From NCBI GenBank assembly GCA_016195295.1, contig JACPZV010000418.1, positions 1-11,543 of the forward strand: a stretch of 11,543 bases of DNA. Direction: 5' to 3'. Made by a program: the position numbers and the translations under genes. This DNA is from Acidobacteriota bacterium (GTDB taxonomy: Bacteria; Acidobacteriota; Vicinamibacteria; Vicinamibacterales; CAVVIG01). The notes under the pieces were generated by a model. The model was given only the letters and a program-made list of their open reading frames with translations. It had not been told where the DNA came from and ran no database searches. Shown one piece after another: positions 5,832-11,543 of the stretch (the first letter of the stretch is position 1; each line of letters opens with the position of its first letter).

Positions 5832-7778
5832 ATGAGAAGCATGGCCAGCATGACGGCGTCGGCGGCGATCGTCGGTCTGGTGCTTCTCTGTCGTCCGGCC
5901 GTTGCGGCAGGGCAGGCCCCGTCTCAGACACAACCGGTGATGCGGATGGCGTCGCTTGCGCCCGGGTCCATTCAAGGCCAGGTGCGGGACGAACAGGGCC
6001 TGCCGATCGCCGGCGCGATGGTTTCCGCGCTTGGCGCGATGCGCGCGTTCGCCGTGACCGATCGCAGCGGTCGATTCGAATTGCGAACGCTCTCGCCGGG
6101 CTCCTACCTCGTGCGCGCGCACTCGACCGGGTTCGTCGCGTCGCGCGGGCAGTTGGTCGATGTGCGCCCGAGCGCGCGCGTGTCTTCCTCCATCGCGCTC
6201 CGCCGTGCGATCGGCGCGGGCGCGCCGTTGTATCCCGTCGCGACCGCCGGCCTCGGAGCGGCCCCCGCCGCCGGCGCTCAACCGACCGACGCGCCGGCCG
6301 GCGCGGACGCCGCCGGCGCCGACGATCACGGCGAGATCGCGTGGCGGCTACGCCATGCGCGCCGCGGCATTCTGAAAGATGTCACCATCCCGGCGGAGCT
6401 TCTGGCGGCCGACACGCCGCCGAGCGCGACAGGATTGGCTCCCGCGAACGCGCTGGCCCGTGTTGTCGAGTCGCCGGCCCGCATCACGACGAACTTCTTC
6501 GAGAGCACGCCGTTCTCGGGTCAAGTGAACCTGCTGACGACAGGCTCGTTCGACGCGCCGCAACAGCTTTTCACGGCCGAGAATTTTTCGCACAGCATCG
6601 CGTATTTGGCGCTCGGTGCGCCGGTCGGCGAGCACGCGGACTGGACCGTGCGTGCCGCGCTCACGCAGGGCGACATCGCCTCGTGGATCGTCGCCGGCGA
6701 ATACACCACCCGTGCTCCCGCCCGACACATCTACGACCTCGGGTGGTCCTATAGCGCCCAGCGCTATGACGGCGGCAGTTTCTCCACGATGACGCAGGGC
6801 GTGGCCGACGGCAGCCGCACGGCGGGCGCGCTCTACGGTTTCGATACGTTCGCCATGACGCCGGCGATCACGTTGACGTATGGCGGGAGCTACGCGCGTT
6901 ACGATTACCTCGACGGCCAAAGTCTTCTCAGTCCGCGCGTGTCGCTGACGATCGAACCGGTGAATCACTTCCGCGTCAGCGGGATATTCTCGCGTCGCGC
7001 CGTGGCACCCGGCGCGGAAGAGTTCATGCCGCGTCTGGATCGCGGCATCTGGCTGCCGCCGCAGCGGACGTTCTCGTCACTGGCCCCGGGCCAACCCCTC
7101 GCGGCGGAGCATTCGAATCACGTGGAATTGGAGGTCGAACGCGACGTGGCGTCGACGACGGTGTCGCTGCGCGCGTTCCGCCAGCACGTCGCCGATCAGC
7201 TCGTGACGTTGTTCGGTCTCGACCTTCCCGGCGCGCCGACGCTCGGAAATTACCTGCTCGGCAATGCGGGCGATGTCAATGCCTCGGGCCTGAGCGCGGG
7301 TCTTCGAGCGGCCGTTGCGGGTCGCGTGCGCGGCTCCGTGGCGTACTCGCTCACGCGCGCCCACGTCAACTCCACGGATGGTCTCGCGTACATGCTGCTG
7401 TACGCGCCGTCCGCGATCCGGCTGGAGCCGGAGCGCATTCACGACGTCGCAACGACAATCGAAACGGACGTGCCGGAAACATCGACGCACGTCGTCGTGC
7501 TGTATCGCATCAGTAACGCGTTTGCCAATCCGGTGACCAACGCCTCGACGGCTCGCGTCGGACAGACGACCGGCGATCGTCCGGCCCTCGATTCGCGCTT
7601 CGACGTGCAGGTGCGGCAGTCGTTGCCGTTCATGGGTTTCAGCAGCGCCAAGTGGGAGATGCTGGTGGCGGTCCGCAACTTCTTCCGCGAAACCTCGTTC
7701 GATCAATCCGTTTACGACGAGCTTCTCGTCGTGCGCCCCCCCAAGCGCATCGTCGGCGGGTTGACGCTTAAGTTCTAA
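5832..7778 (+). CDS. Outer-membrane beta-barrel protein with N-terminal carboxypeptidase-regulatory-like domain (TonB-receptor-like, no evident plug)
   Basis: A 648-residue envelope protein. A signal peptide (1-25, ending PAVA-AGQ) is followed by a carboxypeptidase-regulatory-like Ig-type domain at about 45-123 (GSIQGQVRDEQGLPIAGAMV, then TDRSGRFELRTLSPGSYLVRA), a low-complexity Ala/Pro/Gly/Asp linker (about 130-163), and a short charged motif DDHGEIAWRLRHARRG. From about residue 210 to the end it is an alternating aromatic-polar pattern typical of membrane strands, and it finishes with VGGLTLKF, whose terminal Phe is the usual outer-membrane barrel signal. I cannot see a TonB box or the plug domain that normally follows the regulatory domain. 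It could be a degenerate TonB-dependent receptor or a separate barrel family. A GTG at 5817 is an alternative start, but the ATG at 5832 has GGAG five bases upstream and begins directly at the signal peptide. It is probably co-transcribed with the secreted protein upstream. Confidence 0.87.
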   Translation: MRSMASMTASAAIVGLVLLCRPAVAAGQAPSQTQPVMRMASLAPGSIQGQVRDEQGLPIAGAMVSALGAMRAFAVTDRSGRFELRTLSPGSYLVRAHSTGFVASRGQLVDVRPSARVSSSIALRRAIGAGAPLYPVATAGLGAAPAAGAQPTDAPAGADAAGADDHGEIAWRLRHARRGILKDVTIPAELLAADTPPSATGLAPANALARVVESPARITTNFFESTPFSGQVNLLTTGSFDAPQQLFTAENFSHSIAYLALGAPVGEHADWTVRAALTQGDIASWIVAGEYTTRAPARHIYDLGWSYSAQRYDGGSFSTMTQGVADGSRTAGALYGFDTFAMTPAITLTYGGSYARYDYLDGQSLLSPRVSLTIEPVNHFRVSGIFSRRAVAPGAEEFMPRLDRGIWLPPQRTFSSLAPGQPLAAEHSNHVELEVERDVASTTVSLRAFRQHVADQLVTLFGLDLPGAPTLGNYLLGNAGDVNASGLSAGLRAAVAGRVRGSVAYSLTRAHVNSTDGLAYMLLYAPSAIRLEPERIHDVATTIETDVPETSTHVVVLYRISNAFANPVTNASTARVGQTTGDRPALDSRFDVQVRQSLPFMGFSSAKWEMLVAVRNFFRETSFDQSVYDELLVVRPPKRIVGGLTLKF

Positions 7779-7906
7779 ACGCAGGATTCGCCCTCGTCGA
7801 ACCACGATCCATAATGTCGAAGTAATGCTCCGCCCAGTTGGAGTCGAGGCTTGTTTTCGCTGCAGTGCTTAAGGTAAGTTAAATAAAATCAATAAGTTAA
7901 TAGTAC
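7779..7906. other. Intergenic region with an AT-rich pocket
   Basis: This 128-base gap separates the barrel-protein gene from the kinase gene. Positions about 7865-7905 are strongly AT-rich (TTAAATAAAATCAATAAG is visible within) in otherwise GC-rich DNA. TAAAAT (7884-7889) or TTAAAT (7879-7884) could serve as a -10 box, but I find no good -35 box at the correct distance. No convincing rho-independent terminator is seen after the barrel gene. It most likely holds the kinase operon promoter. Confidence 0.4.
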
Positions 7907-10900
7907 ATGACCGATCCAATCTCAGGTATGGGCTTTGCTACTCCGACGCGTGGTGAAGTGTCGCTCCACACCCTCGCTTCGCCGTCGCCCATGCTGGAAC
8001 CTGGACTGAATTCCGCGCCAACTGAGGGACGCCCTTCGACAAGCTCGGGGCGAGCCGAGCCGGTTGAGGCTCGTTGGCTCGTGTGGGCCCGATCGGCCTT
8101 CGCCGTCGTCGTCGTGCTCGTCCTGGTCGCGCTCGGCGTCGCGAACATTGCGCTCTACTCACGGTGGCACGAAGTCGAAGACGGCGTGCACTGGGATGCG
8201 CGGGCCGAAGGCGTCACGGCGATCGAAGTCGCCCCGGGTTCCGCGGCCGCCGTCGCCGGTCTCCAGCGCGGGGACATCCTGTTAGCCGTCAACGGCGCTC
8301 CGGTCCAAACGCGCGCGGAAGTGATCGAGTATCAGCATCAGAGCCAGCCGGGCACGCGCCTCACCTACACGCTGGTGCGCCTCGGGACGCGACAGGCGCT
8401 GGACGTCTCGCTCGCGCCGTCGCCGCGCGGCAGCTCGATGTACTTCGTGTTGGCGGCGGTAGGCCTCTTCACGCTGCTGGTCGGCGCGTCGGTCCGTTTG
8501 CGCCGCCCCCGCGATCAGGCGACGCTGCACTTTTTCTGGCTGTGCGTCGCCTTCTTCGGTGTCTTCACCTTCTCGTTCAGCGGCCCGTTCGACCGGCTGG
8601 ACTGGGCCTTTTACTGGGGCGATGCGATCGCGTTTGCGCTGCTGCCGCCGCTGCTCCTGCACTTCACCATCGTGTTTCCCGAGCGGCCTTCGAGCGCCGA
8701 GCGATTCGCGTTGTGGATGTACCTGCCGGCGCTCGGGCTTGGCGCCGCGCGCGTCATCGCGATCGTGCGCGGATCGCAGGGGGCGATGTCTGGTCCGACG
8801 TTCTCTCGCGTCATCCAGACCTTGGACCGCTTGGAGCCGGTTTACTTGTTCGTGTGCGCGGTGGCGGCGATCGGCATCTTGGCGCGCGCGTTCCAGCAGA
8901 TCACGTCGGTCACCGCGCGACGCCAGCTGCGCTGGATCGCGTGGGGCACGGCGCTCGGCGTGGGTCCCTTCGCGTTCGGCTACGCGTTGCCGTGGGCACT
9001 GGGGATCGATCCCCCGCTGGCCCTGCAACTGACGGCGATTCCCCTCGGCCTCGTGCCGCTCACCTTCGCGTCGGCCATCGTGCGGTATCGCCTGCGCGAC
9101 GTCGAAGTGATCATCAAGCACGGCTTGGTGTACGCCACGTTCTTCGCGGCCAGCGTCGCCTTGTACTTCGCGATGCGCAAGGTCGTGGGCTTCGTCTTCG
9201 CCGACGATCAGGACCCGCACAACTGGATCGTGGCGCTGCTGGCGACGACCGTCATCGTCCTGCTGCTCAAGCCCGTGAAGGACGCGGTGCAGAACGCGCT
9301 GGATCGCATGTTCTATCGCGATCGGTACGACTACCGGCGCGCGCTCGTGGCGTTCGCGCGCGACTTGAACAGCGACCTCGACGTCGTGCGCCTCAGCCAG
9401 CGCCTCGTCGCCCGCATCGTCGAGACGCTCGTGGTCGATCGGATGGCGCTGATGCTGGCGCCGAGCGATTCCGACCGGAAAGGCCGCTTCAGCTCGCTCG
9501 GCGACTACGGCTTCGCCCAGCCGGTTCCGCGGTTGTCGCGCACGTCGTCGCTGATCAGCCGGCTCGACGCGGGACACACCGTCGCGCTCGACGATCCGAT
9601 CGCCGGCGCGCGCTTTCTCGCGGAGGAAGTCGAGTTCTGGCGCGACGCGGGGATCTTCTACTTCGTGCCCTGTGTGTTCGAGGGCCGCGCGATCGCCGTC
9701 CTCGCGCTCGGCCGCAAGGAAACCGACGAACCGTTCAACAGCGAGGACCTCGCGCTCCTCACGGCCGTGGCCGGCCAGGTGGCGACCGCCATCGAGAACG
9801 GCCGGCTCTACCGTCAGCTGCACCTCAAGGCCGAAGAGATCGGCCGGATGCGCGAGTTCAACGAGAACATTCTCGAATCGCTCGACGATGGGCTCGTCGT
9901 GTTCGATGCGGAGGAGCGGATCGTCCGCTGGAACCGCGCCCTCGAGAGTTTCTACGGCGTGGCGCGCGAGGAGGCCGTGGGGCGTCGCCTGGCCGACATT
10001 TTCGACGCGCCGTTCGTCGACGCGCTGCGCGCCGCGCGACTCGAGCATCCCTACGGCGCGACGCTTCATCGCGCGCCGCTGTCGGCGCCCGCGAGCGAAT
10101 CGTCTCGGTTGCTCGTCAACGCGACCGAAGTGCCCCTCCAGAATTCATCGAGCGACGACGAAGTGTTGGGCACGCTGCTGTTGATCGAAGACATCACCGA
10201 TCAGGCGCGGTTGGAGGAGCAACTGCAGATTTCGGAGAAGATGGCGTCCATCGGCCTGCTCGCCGCCGGCGTCGCGCACGAGGTGAACACGCCGCTGACC
10301 GGCATTTCGAGCTTCACGCAGATGCTGCTCGAAGGCGCCGATCCGGCCGATCCCAAAACGGCGCTCCTCGAGAAGATCGAGCGTCAGACGTTCCGGGCGG
10401 CCAAGATCGTCAACGGCTTGCTGAATCTGTCGCGTCCGGGCACCGCGAGCAACGAGCGCATCGACGTCGATCTCAACGCGGTCATCACGGACGTCTTCTC
10501 GTTGCTCGAACATCAGTTCGAGGTGGCGCGCATCAAGGTCCGTCGCGAGCTGGCGCAGACGCCCGCCCTGGTGCTCGGCATCGAGCATCAGCTCCAGCAG
10601 GTGTTCCTGAACCTGTTTCTGAACGCGCGCGACGCGATGCCCAGCGGCGGCTGGCTGTCGGTGACGACGCGAATCGAGGGCGATGCGGTCGTCGCCGAGG
10701 TCGCGGATACCGGCTCGGGCATTCCGTCCGACCAGCTCGCGCGGATCTACGACCCGTTTTTCACGACGAAAGCCATCGGGCGGGGCACCGGCCTCGGCCT
10801 GTCGATTACGTACGGCATCGTGCACGAACATGACGGCACGATTCATTGCGACAGCGCCGTCGGGAAAGGCACGCGGTTCACGCTGACATTGCCACCGGCA

Positions 10901-10933
10901 CCCGCGGAGGCGGCGAGCGCACGGGCGCAATAA
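7907..10933 (+). CDS. Membrane sensor histidine kinase: PDZ, multi-TM, GAF, PAS, HisKA, HATPase
   Basis: Sensor half of a two-component pair. In order, counted from the ATG at 7907: TM1 at about 62-84; a PDZ domain at about 98-170 (TAIEVAPGSAAA, GLQRGDILLAVNG), placed outside the membrane between TM1 and TM2; about eight or nine further hydrophobic segments between 178 and 455; a motif VRYRLRDVEVIIKHGLVYA seen in other multi-TM kinases; a GAF-like domain (about 485-632); a PAS domain (about 650-765); and the kinase core. The core has phospho-accepting His791 in GVAHEVNTPL, the N box with Asn906 in FLNARDA, G1 DTGSGIP (934-940), the F box YDPFFTTK and G2 GTGLGLSI (960-967), so it should be active. 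Residues 1-58 look unlike protein: they include PSTSSGRAEPVEA, a translated dispersed repeat, and the ATG lacks a Shine-Dalgarno. GTG at 8081, just before TM1, may be the true start. A response regulator follows 9 bases after the stop. Confidence 0.93.
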   Translation: MTDPISGMGFATPTRGEVSLHTLASPSPMLEPGLNSAPTEGRPSTSSGRAEPVEARWLVWARSAFAVVVVLVLVALGVANIALYSRWHEVEDGVHWDARAEGVTAIEVAPGSAAAVAGLQRGDILLAVNGAPVQTRAEVIEYQHQSQPGTRLTYTLVRLGTRQALDVSLAPSPRGSSMYFVLAAVGLFTLLVGASVRLRRPRDQATLHFFWLCVAFFGVFTFSFSGPFDRLDWAFYWGDAIAFALLPPLLLHFTIVFPERPSSAERFALWMYLPALGLGAARVIAIVRGSQGAMSGPTFSRVIQTLDRLEPVYLFVCAVAAIGILARAFQQITSVTARRQLRWIAWGTALGVGPFAFGYALPWALGIDPPLALQLTAIPLGLVPLTFASAIVRYRLRDVEVIIKHGLVYATFFAASVALYFAMRKVVGFVFADDQDPHNWIVALLATTVIVLLLKPVKDAVQNALDRMFYRDRYDYRRALVAFARDLNSDLDVVRLSQRLVARIVETLVVDRMALMLAPSDSDRKGRFSSLGDYGFAQPVPRLSRTSSLISRLDAGHTVALDDPIAGARFLAEEVEFWRDAGIFYFVPCVFEGRAIAVLALGRKETDEPFNSEDLALLTAVAGQVATAIENGRLYRQLHLKAEEIGRMREFNENILESLDDGLVVFDAEERIVRWNRALESFYGVAREEAVGRRLADIFDAPFVDALRAARLEHPYGATLHRAPLSAPASESSRLLVNATEVPLQNSSSDDEVLGTLLLIEDITDQARLEEQLQISEKMASIGLLAAGVAHEVNTPLTGISSFTQMLLEGADPADPKTALLEKIERQTFRAAKIVNGLLNLSRPGTASNERIDVDLNAVITDVFSLLEHQFEVARIKVRRELAQTPALVLGIEHQLQQVFLNLFLNARDAMPSGGWLSVTTRIEGDAVVAEVADTGSGIPSDQLARIYDPFFTTKAIGRGTGLGLSITYGIVHEHDGTIHCDSAVGKGTRFTLTLPPAPAEAASARAQ
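8034..8073. repeat. Palindromic dispersed-type repeat inside the kinase 5' region
   Basis: The segment beginning CCTTCGACAAGCTCGGGG holds two adjacent hairpins: GCTCG-GGG-CGAGC (8043-8055) and CGAGCC-GGTTGA-GGCTCG (8056-8073). From memory, sequences of the CCTTCGACAAGCTC...GGTTGAGG type, whose translations give peptides such as SGRAEPVEA on one strand and PELVEGRP on the other, recur between genes in many GC-rich bacterial genomes. Here both translations are present (PSTSSGRAEPVEA forward, ARPELVEGRP reverse). No second copy is evident in the window. Its usual intergenic location argues that this stretch may be 5' untranslated DNA rather than coding. Confidence 0.6.
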
Positions 10934-10942
10934 GAAAACATC

Positions 10943-11543
10943 ATGCCCACATCACGACACGGCGCGATTCTCGTCGTCGACGACGAAGAGATCATGCGCG
11001 AAATCCTGGAGACCCTGCTCACGCGCGAAGGCTACGACGTGCGCGTCGCCTCGTCTGGGGCTGAAGGGCTCGAGATGGCGCGCGCGCTGCCTTTCGACGC
11101 CGCCATCGTGGACATCATGATGCCGGGGCTCGATGGCATCGCGACCCTAGACGAGCTGAAGCGGGTCGACGAGGACCTGGCCGTGATCATCATCACGGCG
11201 TACGCGTCCGTCGAGAGCGCGATTTCGGCGATGAAAGCCGGCGCGTTCGACTACATCACCAAGCCGTTCAAGAACGACGAAGTGCTGGTCGTCGTGCGCA
11301 ACGCGATGGAACGCCGGCGGCTGGTCCACGAGAACCGCAACCTGCGGCAGAACATCCAGGAGCGCTATCACAAGTTCGCGAACATCATCGGCCGCAGCCC
11401 GCGGATGCGGCAGGTGTTCGATCTCATCATTCAGGCCGCGCCGAGCCGGTCGACGATTCTGATTCAGGGCGAGAGCGGGACCGGCAAAGAGCTCGTCGCG
11501 CGGGCGATCCACGCGAACTCGTCGCGATCGGAGCGCTCGTTCG
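10943..11543 (+). CDS. NtrC-family sigma-54-activating response regulator, C-terminal part beyond window
   Basis: Response regulator predicted to be phosphorylated by the kinase immediately upstream. The first 200 residues are present. The receiver domain (about 7-125) has the acidic pocket Asp13-Asp14, phospho-acceptor Asp57 in AIVDIMMPG, the switch Thr85 in IIITAYAS and the conserved Lys107 in YITKPFK. A helical linker (about 123-145) leads into the AAA+ sigma-54 interaction domain, opening with IIGRSPRMRQVFDLI and the Walker A GESGTGKE (176-183). The frame is open to the right edge. The GAFTGA loop and the expected DNA-binding helix-turn-helix lie outside the window. The ATG at 10943 follows the kinase stop by 9 bases with only a weak purine-rich ribosome site (AAGAAAA), so translation is probably coupled to the kinase. 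The downstream regulon cannot be told from here. Confidence 0.95.
   Translation, partial: MPTSRHGAILVVDDEEIMREILETLLTREGYDVRVASSGAEGLEMARALPFDAAIVDIMMPGLDGIATLDELKRVDEDLAVIIITAYASVESAISAMKAGAFDYITKPFKNDEVLVVVRNAMERRRLVHENRNLRQNIQERYHKFANIIGRSPRMRQVFDLIIQAAPSRSTILIQGESGTGKELVARAIHANSSRSERSF

Noticed and set aside
7897..8148. A small minus-strand gene containing PELVEGRP
   Set aside because: The peptide is a translation of the palindromic repeat on the other strand; no ribosome site or protein-like pattern supports a gene.
8165..8170. TGGCAC as the first half of a sigma-54 promoter (another at 7003-7008)
   Set aside because: Neither has a TTGC element at the required spacing, and both lie within coding sequence.
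8282..10069. A 595-codon open frame on the minus strand within the kinase
   Set aside because: Its composition (Arg, Asp, His, Glu, Gln) is typical of antisense of GC-rich coding DNA and it has no recognisable domain.
8074..10833. A 919-codon open frame on the plus strand overlapping the kinase
   Set aside because: It is a GC-driven shadow frame: arginine/alanine-rich without domains, while the overlapping kinase frame carries every expected motif.

Overview
The window looks like chromosomal DNA of a GC-rich (roughly 60-65% by eye) Gram-negative bacterium, most likely an acidobacterium of the Vicinamibacteria type. This rests on the style of the proteins: a carboxypeptidase-regulatory-domain beta-barrel protein without an evident plug, secreted proteins of no familiar family, a large multi-membrane histidine kinase paired with an NtrC-type regulator, and the acyl-CoA mutase subtype. 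No phylogenetic marker is present, so the assignment is an inference.

Layout. (1) 1-712, minus strand: the 5' part of a B12-dependent acyl-CoA mutase large subunit that runs off the left edge. (2) 645-1111, plus strand: a near-consensus sigma-70 promoter and a 100-residue protein of unknown function, divergent from the mutase. (3) 1124-4549, minus strand: a carbohydrate block transcribed glgC - eno - gpmA. eno and gpmA are 14 bases apart; glgC and eno are separated by 79 bases holding a GAAGGNN heptamer repeat. (4) 4616-7778, plus strand: a second good sigma-70 promoter, then a secreted 360-residue protein and a 648-residue outer-membrane beta-barrel protein, probably one transcription unit. 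(5) 7779-7906: an intergenic stretch with a sharply AT-rich pocket. (6) 7907-11543, plus strand: a membrane histidine kinase with an extracytoplasmic PDZ domain, followed 9 bases later by a sigma-54 activator-type response regulator cut by the right edge.

How the genes fit. gpmA and eno catalyse consecutive steps of lower glycolysis and glgC makes ADP-glucose for glycogen, so block 3 joins central carbon flow to storage. The secreted protein and the barrel protein probably act together at the cell envelope. The kinase and regulator form a classical two-component pair whose output should be sigma-54-dependent transcription.

Most of the window is ordinary metabolism and signalling. I see no defence, CRISPR, secretion-machine, RNA-gene or mobile-element system. 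Points worth a second look are the mixed substrate-selectivity residues of the mutase (Tyr like methylmalonyl-CoA mutase, Gln like isobutyryl-CoA mutase), the PDZ-bearing kinase architecture, a dispersed-type palindromic repeat lying inside the kinase's apparent N-terminal extension, the plug-less barrel protein with its secreted neighbour, and the heptamer repeat before eno.
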